From JAQUBU01 sp036677685 (lineage in GTDB: Bacteria; Bacillota; Syntrophomonadia; Syntrophomonadales; Syntrophomonadaceae), in assembly GCA_036677685.1 (NCBI GenBank), contig JAVBWA010000035.1, forward strand, positions 1-38,257: DNA of 38,257 bases. The letters are read 5' to 3'. Shown piece by piece: positions 16,261 to 24,907 of the stretch (within the stretch, counting starts at the first letter, position 1; the number at the start of each line of letters is the position of its first letter). A program made the position numbers and the translations under genes. The notes beneath the pieces are model-generated. The model made no database searches. It had not been told where the DNA came from and worked only from the letters and a program-made list of their open reading frames with translations.

Positions 16261-16290
16261 TTGGCAGTTTGAAGGTAAAAAGCAGATAAT
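16261..16290 (+). promoter_or_regulatory. Possible promoter of the PPC-domain gene
   Basis: -35-like TTGGCA (16261-16266), an 18-base spacer and -10-like GATAAT (16285-16290), ending 44 bases before the TTG start at 16335. It is consistent with sigma-A but two bases off consensus. Confidence 0.4.
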
Positions 16291-16334
16291 GTAGAAGATG
16301 AATCCAGTAAAAGCACCGTTAGGGGGTAAGAAGC

Positions 16335-16778
16335 TTGCAATATAGTCAGGGCAGCATGGGCAGAATAATTGTCGCCAAAGTCGAACATGGTGACGACCTT
16401 CTATTAGAGCTCAATAGAATCCTGGAGCTCGAAAAAATTCAATCGGCACTTATGTTTATGATTGGTGCCATCGAAAGGAGTTCCCTGGTTGTTGGGCCTG
16501 CAAGCTGCACGGTTCCGCCTGAGCCGGTTTGGAGGAAACTGCATGATGGTTATGAGATTTTAGGCATCGCCACAGTTTTTAGCGATGGCAGCAAACCGGT
16601 GATTCACCTGCACGCATCCCTGGGCCGGGGCGACCAGCCGCTTACCGGTTGCCTGAGGAAGGATACCCAGGCATACCTGGTGGTTGAAGTCATAATATTG
16701 GAGATTCTTGGCAGTAACGCAGTCCGCACCCTTGACGACATTACCGGGCTTAATCTTTTAGGATTTACGTCCAAGTAA
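16335..16778 (+). CDS. PPC-domain (DUF296) protein
   Basis: A 147-aa protein of the PPC/DUF296 family (plants and prokaryotes conserved), a small trimeric fold. Typical features are the histidine motif IHLHASLGRGD (about residues 90-100) and the hydrophobic C-terminal strand region VVEVIILEI. In plants this domain is linked to AT-hook DNA-binding proteins; in bacteria it occurs alone and its role is unclear, so DNA binding is not shown here. The start is TTG at 16335 with AGGGGGT upstream. It is the only plus-strand gene between addA and addB, convergent with the PhaC-like gene. The stop codon overlaps the A run of a hairpin at 16781-16805. Confidence 0.85.
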   Translation: MQYSQGSMGRIIVAKVEHGDDLLLELNRILELEKIQSALMFMIGAIERSSLVVGPASCTVPPEPVWRKLHDGYEILGIATVFSDGSKPVIHLHASLGRGDQPLTGCLRKDTQAYLVVEVIILEILGSNAVRTLDDITGLNLLGFTSK

Positions 16779-16805
16779 AAGGCAGGCAAAATATTTCTGC
16801 CTGCC
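16776..16805 (-). terminator. Terminator hairpin between the PPC and PhaC-like genes
   Basis: GGCAGGCA (16781-16788) pairs with TGCCTGCC (16798-16805). On the minus strand it is followed by TTTT, so it fits termination of the PhaC-like transcript. On the plus strand the T run is poor. Confidence 0.55.
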
Positions 16806-16863
16806 CCATTTAAATCCCAGTTAGTTTAATTGAACGACTAACGATAATAGTACCGTGTCCTTT

Positions 16864-16880
16864 CAGACTTCGCCTCGTTA
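16864..16880 (+). repeat. Structured dispersed repeat, copy C (right-end remnant)
   Basis: Only the right end remains: CAGACTT followed by the fully conserved CGCCTCGTTA. Its terminal TTA (16878-16880) forms, on the minus strand, the stop codon of the PhaC-like gene, as in copies A and D. Confidence 0.6.
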
Positions 16881-18005
16881 TATAGCCAATTGGAGTACCT
16901 CATTGACTGCAGTCCAGTCTTCCCTTAAGGATTCCGTTCCCATCAGAGTTCCTATGTGCCCGCCTTCAGTTAAAATCTCAATTATATCTTCCGGAGGGGT
17001 GCTTATGTAATTCCTGAGTCCAAAGGCCTGAGGCGGCGGGGTTATGTGGTCCTTTTTGCCCGCCATGATTATTACCGGGCAGGTGATATTACGCAAATCC
17101 ACCGGTTGCCCCAAAACCTTAAAACTACCCGGCTTGGTAAGATTGTTGGCTTTAAAGATATTTTTTATTATCTCCAAATAGAATCTTCCCGGCAAATTCT
17201 GTGTATATTCATACCAGTTTTCAAAATGGATAAACCTTTTCAACCCTTCTTCATCACCGGTGTTTATCATATTCCACAGGCGAAAATATTTGCGCACATA
17301 ATGCTCTTCCGGTTGAAAGCTTTTAAACCCCTGTAGAATATATTTGCCCTGCATCAAGCCGTTTCCGGTAGCCACCAAGTATTTAAAGAATTCCATCGGC
17401 AGTTTCTGCGCGTTTTCCACAATGCCCGACGGAGTAGCATTCACATCTACGGGAGCTGCCGCTGAAACCAGGCTGGCTATTTTATCCTGGAAAAGCGATG
17501 TGTAAAGAGTCGCCTGCCAGCCACCCTGGCACTGCCCGACTATATGAATTTTATAAACGCCGGTTCTTTTGCGAACCTCATCTACAGCTTCATTGGTCAG
17601 GCGGATATAATCATCCAAACCCAGGTCCTTATACTCCCGGGTAGCTGACATCCAGTGGGTTATGTATACATCATAGCCATAACGATGAAAAACCCGCACC
17701 AGACTTTGGGCAGGAGAATAGTCCGACAGATTGGAATGATGTCCGGCCTGCGGCGGAAGTATTAAAACCGGCCGTTTGGCTGAAGTATCATGTTTATTAG
17801 GAAAATGGCGCAAACAAAGGGTTTCATGCTCCAGAATGATATTATTGGGTGTAGACCAGGTAGTAAAAGGTGTTTGCAGCTGCCGCAGTATTTTAATAAA
17901 CCTTTTCATACGCGGGTCGAGATAGTAATAAGGGTTGTTGCGCTTAAAAATTTCAATAAATATTTCGAGATAGTCACGTTCTTCCTTAACTTCGCTAATA
18001 CTCAT
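16878..18005 (-). CDS. PhaC-like alpha/beta hydrolase (poly-3-hydroxyalkanoate synthase family)
   Basis: The 375-aa protein has the size of class I/III PHA synthase catalytic cores. The lipase-box-like sequence VGQCQGG places the nucleophile at C159; D319 (AGKKDHITP) and H350 (EGGHIGT) complete the triad. Class III PhaC text such as NWYEYTQNLPGRFYL and VDLRNITCPV is also present. PHA synthases polymerise hydroxyacyl-CoA on granules. Class III enzymes need a partner, PhaE, and none is recognisable beside it. The start ATG at 18005 lacks an obvious strong Shine-Dalgarno (GGGGGG lies about 8 bases upstream). It lies downstream of an acyl-CoA synthetase on the same strand, separated by repeat D. 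A DUF3141-like hydrolase or depolymerase role is the main alternative. Confidence 0.8.
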   Translation of the reverse strand: MSISEVKEERDYLEIFIEIFKRNNPYYYLDPRMKRFIKILRQLQTPFTTWSTPNNIILEHETLCLRHFPNKHDTSAKRPVLILPPQAGHHSNLSDYSPAQSLVRVFHRYGYDVYITHWMSATREYKDLGLDDYIRLTNEAVDEVRKRTGVYKIHIVGQCQGGWQATLYTSLFQDKIASLVSAAAPVDVNATPSGIVENAQKLPMEFFKYLVATGNGLMQGKYILQGFKSFQPEEHYVRKYFRLWNMINTGDEEGLKRFIHFENWYEYTQNLPGRFYLEIIKNIFKANNLTKPGSFKVLGQPVDLRNITCPVIIMAGKKDHITPPPQAFGLRNYISTPPEDIIEILTEGGHIGTLMGTESLREDWTAVNEVLQLAI

Positions 18006-18057
18006 TATTTACCCCCCAATAATTAATAATTTCAAAACTTGACACAACCCTCAACTT

Positions 18058-18188
18058 TTAAGCATCGGAAGAAACTGTCAAGCAGTTTCAACACATCGCT
18101 ATAACGAGGCGGGAGATTAGAACCCGCCGCCTGTTTTGTTAACAGGCCCCCCACTTAAAGAAGTGGGGAACATCTTTTCGGCTCGTTA
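18058..18188 (+). repeat. Structured dispersed repeat, copy D (short form)
   Basis: A 131-bp full copy. Hairpin 1 is GAAACTG-tcaag-CAGTTTC, the inner hairpin is GGCGGG/CCCGCC, and the second inner hairpin CCCCACTT-aaag-AAGTGGGG is perfect over 8 bp. The outer stem AACGAGGCG/CGGCTCGTT has one mismatch. The terminal TTA (18186-18188) is the stop codon of the acyl-CoA synthetase gene on the minus strand. Confidence 0.85.
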
Positions 18189-19952
18189 CAAGCGAATTTT
18201 ATTGGCCACAATATCTTGATATATCTCCTTGCTTAATGGCTCATAGGCATTTTTTTCGGGATCGAAATAATACAGCGGGTCTTTAATCAAACCCGGGTCA
18301 AATGCCTCTTTCTGCAGTTTGCTTTTCATCTTTTTAAAATCGATTTGTTCACATATCCGGATGAAAACAGGGCGGGCATGCGGGGGCATTCTCCGGTTGA
18401 TATGGGAAACCAGGCCCTTCCAATCCAAAGGCACACCTTCCAGAAGCACCAGGACGGCCATACCGCAGCGTCCTTCCATACCGGGCATTTTAACTCCGTA
18501 AACATAGGCTTCATCTATGCCACCGAAAAACTTGTTAAGTACATCTGCCACCTGAATGGCCGATACGGTCTTGCTTTTCCAGCGATAAGTATCACCGGTT
18601 CTTTCCACAAAAGATATGTAATCCCCGTCATGGAGCTGCAATATATCCCCGGTGTTATAGTACTGGTCACCCGCTGTGAAAACATTGCGGACAATCTTGG
18701 CTTCGGTTGACTCCGGCTCATTGACATAACCAAGAAACTTGTTCAGTTCATTGATTGTTCCAAGCAGTATCCCGCTTTGACCGGGCATACACTTTACCGC
18801 CCAGCCGTCCTCTCCGCGCAGAATCTGTTCGGTCTCCGGATCGAAAGCTACAATTTCTCCCTGCCTCATACCTCTAAAGTTAAGATTACCGCACATACCG
18901 GAGATTTCTTCTTCATTGGCAAAAGTGCCCACACCTTCAGTAGTTCCATATACTTCAGTATAATGTTTGATGCCGAAGCGCTGATGCCAGGGAATAGCAA
19001 TATCCCCTCGCACACTGTTGGCTACCACATATTTTAGAGGGTTCTCTCCATCGTCGGGTTTGGCCGGCTGGTCGGAAATATAGCGCAGCATTTCCCCCAC
19101 TGCGTTGAAATGGCTCACCTTGTATTTACGTACTTCCGGCCAGAAGCTGCTGACCGAGAAGCGTTTCCTGACCACCATGGTACAGCCGGATATAATCATG
19201 CTGGAGAAGCAGACATTAAAACCGAGATTATAATATAGGGGAACACACATGTAAAGAACCGAGTCGGGATTCAGTTCACCAATCAGGGTAAACTGGCAGC
19301 CCATTATCAGCCATCTTTTGTGAGGTATGGCCACGGCTTTGCGCAGGCCGCTGCTGCCGGCAGTCTCCATATAAATAAAGGTATCCTCGCTGCTAAGCAA
19401 AGCGGTAGTTCCGGGGTTATCGGTAGAATAGGCCTCCAGCAGCGGATTCAGGGCTTGCATCCCATGGGGTATATTGATTTCCAGACCCTGTGTTTCAACC
19501 AGTACCTTGGCCGGGGATTTTAAGCGGATCCCTTGGATAATCGAGTTGTATACGTCGATCATTTCGTGTCCAATAATTACCGCCCGGGCCTCGCTGATAT
19601 TTATGGCATGAGCCAGCCTTTCACCCCTGATCACTGTATTGATTAAGGAAACAATGACTCCCAGCTTACTCAAGCCAATAGCTGCTATCAGATACTCGGG
19701 GCGATTTTCCATCAGTAAAGCTACAACATCTCCTTTTTTAAAACCTTCCGCTTGAAAGAAATTAGCATAGCGATTGGCCATTTTATTAAGTTCACCGTAG
19801 CTAATAGTTTGATCCTGATAAATAATTGCGGCCTTATCAGCCTGTTGTGCAGCCCGTTCCTCCAATTCAGATCCCAGGCACATCATTTGCTCCTCTTTTA
19901 GACTGAGAATCTTGTCCATATACTTCTGCAAATCAGGATTGGTCTTGATCAA
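18186..19952 (-). CDS. FATP-like acyl-CoA synthetase (AMP-binding family)
   Basis: The 588-aa adenylate-forming protein fits long-chain acyl-CoA synthetases of the FATP/FadD6 branch: YISFVERTGDTYRWK and the ending FDPGLIKDPLYYFD are typical of it. Motif A5 is EVYGTTEG. Two parts are unusual. The AMP-binding loop normally reading YTSGTTGLPK is YMETAGSSGLRK (about 194-205), and the FRWKGENVS motif is YRWKSKTVS. Activity may therefore be altered or absent, or the substrate unusual. The start is TTG at 19952, inside the end of the preceding gene (20-base overlap), with GGGAGAG 6 bases before it. In a PHA or fatty-acid setting it would provide acyl-CoA to the downstream PhaC-like protein. Confidence 0.87.
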   Translation of the reverse strand: MIKTNPDLQKYMDKILSLKEEQMMCLGSELEERAAQQADKAAIIYQDQTISYGELNKMANRYANFFQAEGFKKGDVVALLMENRPEYLIAAIGLSKLGVIVSLINTVIRGERLAHAINISEARAVIIGHEMIDVYNSIIQGIRLKSPAKVLVETQGLEINIPHGMQALNPLLEAYSTDNPGTTALLSSEDTFIYMETAGSSGLRKAVAIPHKRWLIMGCQFTLIGELNPDSVLYMCVPLYYNLGFNVCFSSMIISGCTMVVRKRFSVSSFWPEVRKYKVSHFNAVGEMLRYISDQPAKPDDGENPLKYVVANSVRGDIAIPWHQRFGIKHYTEVYGTTEGVGTFANEEEISGMCGNLNFRGMRQGEIVAFDPETEQILRGEDGWAVKCMPGQSGILLGTINELNKFLGYVNEPESTEAKIVRNVFTAGDQYYNTGDILQLHDGDYISFVERTGDTYRWKSKTVSAIQVADVLNKFFGGIDEAYVYGVKMPGMEGRCGMAVLVLLEGVPLDWKGLVSHINRRMPPHARPVFIRICEQIDFKKMKSKLQKEAFDPGLIKDPLYYFDPEKNAYEPLSKEIYQDIVANKIRL

Positions 19953-21270
19953 CTAACTCTCCCTCCTCCGTTATATGTTTGCTTTGATTTTTGATGATTT
20001 CTTGTTCAATCGTATGATAATAGTAATTAAAGTTATCTTCATTTTTCCAATAATTCTTCATCAGATAATAAGTAAAAAGGCCCATATCTTCGAAAGAAGG
20101 ATTGCCATTGGCACAAATATCCATATAGGAAGCCAGGTAATCATCCAAACTTTCCGATTTTTCCAAATTCCCGGCATACAGATTGGCAAAATTGTTGGAG
20201 TATTCTTCAAAAGCTACATGTTTAAGGAGTTTCCAAACGGTAAATACCGCAATATCAGGATTATCGAAGTTATATTTTTCGGAAAAACCTTTAACAAAAT
20301 TTGAAAATTCATTCTGAAAAAATTCTGGCAGTTCCGGAGATATTTCAACTTCGCCAGAATCATCCGGGAACAAACCAATCTGACTTTGATAGCAAATCGA
20401 ACGCAGCAAATGTTCAAATTGAAAATATGCATCGGGATGTAGCAAAACCTGTTTTCCACTATCATTAACGAAGTCGGAGGTTAAACCAAGCATTTGGGAA
20501 TCGCCGGACAACAGAGAATAATATCCTTCCATCCGCTTGTTAAATACCAGCCACCGCTCCTGGATAAGGCTTAGTTTTTGACTGAAATATTTCTCGTAAT
20601 GCTTGCTTAATAATTGTTCAATAAATTGGGACTGAAGTTCATCAGTGAGAAAGGTTACTATTTCACTGGAGCCATTTTCCTGCCCGGTTACTTTATGAAT
20701 AGAAACCCAACGCGAAAAACCTAATATGTCGTTGGGCAGAACCACTGCCTGATAGTAAAAGGAATTATCCGGCTGGTCCAGGTGTAATATAAAATTCTTG
20801 CCATTATAGGAGAGAAAGTTAATTTCGCGATTGGACAATAAGAGGGTTCCATAATTATAGTTTTTAACATCGTGTTTTTTATTGAATTCAACCAGTGCAA
20901 CTGTTTTCATTTCTTTTACTTGTTCAAAATCATTCCGGGGTGGCTTGGCTAATTTGTTCCGGAATAATCTAAATCTGCTAAGTACCTGCTCCATATCTTC
21001 TCTCTGCACAATAATGGCTTCAGTCTCACTCCGTTTCCCTGGATATGTAATCTCAAAATCTAAAATATATTCCTGTTGATCCTCCTGCCGATGTTCAATA
21101 TTTAATTGGGCAAAGGAATCAAATTTGTAACTTAAACCGGAATTATGGTCAGGAGCTTTAATCAGCAATTCATCTACAAACAAATCCACCAAAACTCTGT
21201 AACCTTTAAAACTGCTGGTGGATATTCCATTGAAATGTACTACAATTTCTTTTCTTATTGGTGAATTCAT
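19933..21270 (-). CDS. Unrecognised 445-aa protein coupled to the acyl-CoA synthetase
   Basis: No family is recognised. The sequence divides into two similar-looking strand-rich modules, each ending in a helix: about 20-105 (GYRVLVDLFVDELLIKAP to MEQVLSRFRLFRNKL) and 138-225 (NYGTLLLSNREINFL to LQSQFIEQLLSKHY). They resemble PH- or GRAM-type or PilZ-like lipid/ligand-binding barrels by pattern only. A helical, aromatic and acidic C-terminal half follows (about 226-445, rich in Phe, Tyr, Asn, Glu). There is no signal peptide or membrane span. The start ATG at 21270 has GGAGG 8 bases upstream. It overlaps the acyl-CoA synthetase gene by 20 bases, implying a shared function, and lies 92 bases downstream of addB. 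Confidence 0.8.
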   Translation of the reverse strand: MNSPIRKEIVVHFNGISTSSFKGYRVLVDLFVDELLIKAPDHNSGLSYKFDSFAQLNIEHRQEDQQEYILDFEITYPGKRSETEAIIVQREDMEQVLSRFRLFRNKLAKPPRNDFEQVKEMKTVALVEFNKKHDVKNYNYGTLLLSNREINFLSYNGKNFILHLDQPDNSFYYQAVVLPNDILGFSRWVSIHKVTGQENGSSEIVTFLTDELQSQFIEQLLSKHYEKYFSQKLSLIQERWLVFNKRMEGYYSLLSGDSQMLGLTSDFVNDSGKQVLLHPDAYFQFEHLLRSICYQSQIGLFPDDSGEVEISPELPEFFQNEFSNFVKGFSEKYNFDNPDIAVFTVWKLLKHVAFEEYSNNFANLYAGNLEKSESLDDYLASYMDICANGNPSFEDMGLFTYYLMKNYWKNEDNFNYYYHTIEQEIIKNQSKHITEEGELVDQDQS

Positions 21271-21362
21271 ATATTACGCCTCCATCAATACTACGAAATC
21301 CCCCATCAACACCTTATTATATTTTATCATAGTTGTCAGAAATTTCACATTTTTCATTGTTC

Positions 21363-24300
21363 CTAATTGCTGATCCTTTTTATTACTTCATCATTTTTAA
21401 GATATTTTATAGTTCGGTAATTATTTTCAGGCAGCAGATGATCAAATTGGCATACTGAAGGATAAGGGCAATAAGTACAGGCTTTTTGGCCCTGGTTTTT
21501 AACCGGTTCGATTCTTATTTGGCCTTGCAGCATCTCCCGGGCAATTTGTTTTAAAAGATTATCAATATGATTCATCAGTGCGGAAAAATTCTCTTCCTCA
21601 AGAACTGCGGAATTTTTGTAAAAAACCTCTTCATGGTTAAGGGCTACCGGGATAATTTCCGAATGGCCGTTTATAGTCCGGTCTATCTGCCGAACCACCT
21701 TGACATCTTTTAAAACCACTCCCTTCATTTTCAGCTTGCGGGCAATTTCCCGTTCAATATGCTCGGTTACTTTTTCATCACTGCTTACCAGCGGATCATC
21801 AATTCTAAAATAAAACACTCCAGCCGGTTTGAGCTCTTTGCCGGTCTTTTTCCCCATGACTGCACGGAGGTAAACCATTAATTGCAAAGCAATACCATGA
21901 TAGACATCCGATAATACAAAATCCCTGTTCCCCAGCTTGTAATCGATAATTTTTACATAGCCGGTATCTTCGGCATCCAGGAAGTCGATGCGGTCTATCC
22001 TTCCCTCCAGAAAAATCTTCTCGCCATTTTCCAGATCAATTTCAATAGCCGGGAATACCCCATCCGGACCAAATCTAACTTCATGTCCAACCACCGTAAA
22101 ATCTCCCTGTTGGAAATGCTCAGTCAAAGTCCAGACCGCCCGGCGGGCAATCCTTTTTAAGCGTTTTACCAGGTACCGGTAGCGATGAGTGCTAAAAAAC
22201 ACTCCATTACCGTACGCGTGAACCAGATCATCAAGGACCCGATCCATAATCAATTCACACTGACTGCGCTCAATGTTTTTCCAGACCAGCTTTTCCCGTT
22301 CCAATTCACCGGCGAATGAACTAAGACAATTATGCAGCAATTCTCCAAGATCAGGGGCTGCAATATTAAAACTTTTCCGTTCGCCGGGCCTCAAGCCATA
22401 ATGAATAAAATGGGCAAAAGGGCATTTCACGTACATTTCAATCCTGGAAACACTGGAACGGACGGGGGTGCGGAAAAGTCTTTGAACCTGTCCGATCCGG
22501 TCCGGCTGGTTATGGTGAAACAAGCCTAAAACAGCGGACTTTCTAAGATGCTGCCAGTTCTCATTATGACCGTACCATGCATCAACATCCCACCAGAATT
22601 CTTCCATGGCTTTCCCATCCCGGGCCTGACGAAGCCTGGTGATAAGATATTTAAAAGTCCCCCCCGGTGTCGAGACGATTTGCCCCGGCAGTTGAGGTTC
22701 ATCAATTAAATCGGTCTTAATTTTTATGGTTTTAAATATTCTGAGAAAACGATCAATCAGCAGGGAGGGTCTCATGCCCTTGCCTTCAGCATCAGCCTGG
22801 GCGTAACTGAGCCACAGGTAATCCCGGGGCTTGGTCAGTGCCGTATATATTAGGAATCTTTCTTCTTCATATTTCATTTCCCGGTAATAATAAAAATCCA
22901 CTCCCCTGCTTTGCAGGAGTTCCTTATCTTCCGCAGATAGAATATCTTCATCGCTATGGCTGGAAGGGATAATTCCATCATTAACCCCTACCATAAAAAG
23001 ACCGCGAATATCATGGCTCTTGGAGCGCTGAATGTCGCCAACCAGAACTTCATCTATCCCCGGAGGTATAATCCCGCCTTCAAACGATAAAAATCCCGCT
23101 TCCACAATTCTGTAAAATTCTTTGAGACTTACTTGCTGCTCGCCAAGGATTTCAACCAGTTGATTAAAGATTTCCATGAGCGTATTCCATATCCGGGTGT
23201 TTTCATTTACCTGTTCAAAATTGCCTTTGGTTCTAAGTTCCTCAATCCATACTGCAAGTTGTTCGCGGGTATTAATAGCAAGCAAGTAATCATATAAGGC
23301 CCGGGTATATTCTGTTATGGTTTGAGCATTGCGAAGTATTGACTCCAAAGCTTCAAGCGGCTTTATCACTATTTCCCGGCAGTAATTCAATTCTTCCAAA
23401 TCTTCGCCGGGACCCAGCACAAACTCTTCTTTCCAGCGATTACCCCTTATCCCATACTCCAGTACATAGTTTTCCAGCTTTTCAGCTTTATCGAAATCCA
23501 AGCCGCCAAACCCGGTCTTGATAAGGTTGAAAACATCTTCATGCCGATAGCCGCGGCGGATTGTATCCAGAGTTGATAATATTAATCGAATAACCGGGTT
23601 ATTCATAATATCTCTTTTATGGTCAATGAAACAAGGTATGCCATAATCCCGGAAAACCCGTTTGATTATGTTTCCATATACCTCCATATCCTGGCAAACT
23701 ACCGCCAAATCATTCCAGCGGTATCCTTGCTTGACCAGAGCCAAAATTTGCCGGGCTAATTGTTCAATTTCATTTTCCTGGTTGTGGACTGCCCAAACTT
23801 CAATATTCAGAGTATTATCTTCGAAAGACCGGGGGGGATAAGCAAAGAATTCAGCTTCCACATGCAAGATTGCAGGATTCTTAATAGAATCTGCCTTAGC
23901 GTAATCTATATTAATAAATTCTTCCGGCAAACCTTGTTCTGCGGCGGATTGCCTGATTTTCTGGTAAGCCCTTCGGGATATGTCAAAAAGGTCATGGTCA
24001 CGTTTGCCGGCCATCGGGTCCAGGGTAAAGGATATGCTGGTATCGCGGGTTAGTCCCATCAAGCGTTCAATAATCTTGATGCTGCGGGGGGAGAAAGTTG
24101 AAAATCCATCGATCCACACCCGGGCTTCTTTTATGTATTTTAGTTCCCCCATTTTATCCAGAAAGATATTTACCTGATCATCCAAATCTATATAGCGTTG
24201 TTCTAAATATTCGTTAAAACGCTCGTAGAGCAGAGCAATATCCTGCAGTTTCTGCCGGGTCATTTCCGATTCTGTATTATCACCCGGATTGAATCGTAAA

Positions 24301-24713
24301 GCGGATGGCGGAATGTCCTGCTGTTTGAAATCGGATAGAAGTCTGCTGAGTTTGGAAAGAAAACCTTCTTGTTGTGAGGCCTTGTGAAATATGGTCAAAT
24401 CCCGGCGGTTTTCATCAATAATCTTTCGTAAGATCATGATTTTGCCTTGTTCATTAATCAGGGTACGCCGGTTTCCCCCGGTCTCGTTCAGCACCCGCTG
24501 GGCTAAACGGGTAAAACTTAAAACTTCTACTCGCATTAGACCCGGCAAGTTTAAACGGGCTATTAAATCACGTTCAGCCTGCAAGGTAAACTGCTCCGGA
24601 ACCATAAGCAACAGTTTGTGTTCACCATGGCTTCGCAAATCTTGTTCAATTTCGTTAACTGCCAATTGCGTCTTGCCTTTGCCGGCTCTTCCCAAAATAT
24701 AGCGTACCGCCAT
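21363..24713 (-). CDS. addB: ATP-dependent helicase/deoxyribonuclease subunit B (AddB)
   Basis: The 1116-aa AddB subunit of the AddAB helicase-nuclease, which processes DNA ends to start RecA recombination at Chi-like sites. The N-terminal Walker A-like loop is LGRAGKGKTQ, and the C-terminal RecB-type nuclease domain reads IDFLDAEDTGYVKIIDYKLG. The iron-sulfur cluster cysteines are one in EMYVKCPFAHF and three in CTYCPYPSVC. The start ATG at 24713 is chosen because GGGGTG lies 6 bases upstream; a longer reading from 24734 lacks this. Usually addB is followed at once by addA, but here an unrecognised gene, an acyl-CoA synthetase and a PhaC-like gene follow on the same strand. Confidence 0.97.
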   Translation of the reverse strand: MAVRYILGRAGKGKTQLAVNEIEQDLRSHGEHKLLLMVPEQFTLQAERDLIARLNLPGLMRVEVLSFTRLAQRVLNETGGNRRTLINEQGKIMILRKIIDENRRDLTIFHKASQQEGFLSKLSRLLSDFKQQDIPPSALRFNPGDNTESEMTRQKLQDIALLYERFNEYLEQRYIDLDDQVNIFLDKMGELKYIKEARVWIDGFSTFSPRSIKIIERLMGLTRDTSISFTLDPMAGKRDHDLFDISRRAYQKIRQSAAEQGLPEEFINIDYAKADSIKNPAILHVEAEFFAYPPRSFEDNTLNIEVWAVHNQENEIEQLARQILALVKQGYRWNDLAVVCQDMEVYGNIIKRVFRDYGIPCFIDHKRDIMNNPVIRLILSTLDTIRRGYRHEDVFNLIKTGFGGLDFDKAEKLENYVLEYGIRGNRWKEEFVLGPGEDLEELNYCREIVIKPLEALESILRNAQTITEYTRALYDYLLAINTREQLAVWIEELRTKGNFEQVNENTRIWNTLMEIFNQLVEILGEQQVSLKEFYRIVEAGFLSFEGGIIPPGIDEVLVGDIQRSKSHDIRGLFMVGVNDGIIPSSHSDEDILSAEDKELLQSRGVDFYYYREMKYEEERFLIYTALTKPRDYLWLSYAQADAEGKGMRPSLLIDRFLRIFKTIKIKTDLIDEPQLPGQIVSTPGGTFKYLITRLRQARDGKAMEEFWWDVDAWYGHNENWQHLRKSAVLGLFHHNQPDRIGQVQRLFRTPVRSSVSRIEMYVKCPFAHFIHYGLRPGERKSFNIAAPDLGELLHNCLSSFAGELEREKLVWKNIERSQCELIMDRVLDDLVHAYGNGVFFSTHRYRYLVKRLKRIARRAVWTLTEHFQQGDFTVVGHEVRFGPDGVFPAIEIDLENGEKIFLEGRIDRIDFLDAEDTGYVKIIDYKLGNRDFVLSDVYHGIALQLMVYLRAVMGKKTGKELKPAGVFYFRIDDPLVSSDEKVTEHIEREIARKLKMKGVVLKDVKVVRQIDRTINGHSEIIPVALNHEEVFYKNSAVLEEENFSALMNHIDNLLKQIAREMLQGQIRIEPVKNQGQKACTYCPYPSVCQFDHLLPENNYRTIKYLKNDEVIKRISN

Positions 24714-24846
24714 TGATTCACCCCATAAAAACAACTGCTTGAACTTTCAGTTCTTTCAAGCTAACTTCAATATTTCCATGGGGAATCCTGCTAAATTGTT
24801 ATATAAAAATATAAAAAAATGATTTCATTAAGCTCGGAAAAGCATC

Positions 24847-24852
24847 TATAAT
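24847..24852 (+). promoter_or_regulatory. Possible -10 element for the small membrane-protein gene
   Basis: A consensus TATAAT lies 41 bases before the likely CTG start at 24893 or 56 bases before TTG at 24908. The -35 (TTTCAT at 24823-24828, spacer 18) is weak. Confidence 0.35.
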
Positions 24853-24907
24853 AAATACTGGAATTAGGTTTCACAGAAATGAGGGAAAGTCGCTGTTTAA
24901 AACTGCT

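Noticed and set aside
24741..24765. GCTTGAA / TTCAAGC inverted repeat upstream of addB
   Set aside because: It is 7 bp long with an 11-base spacer in AT-rich sequence, with no promoter relation visible; possibly chance.
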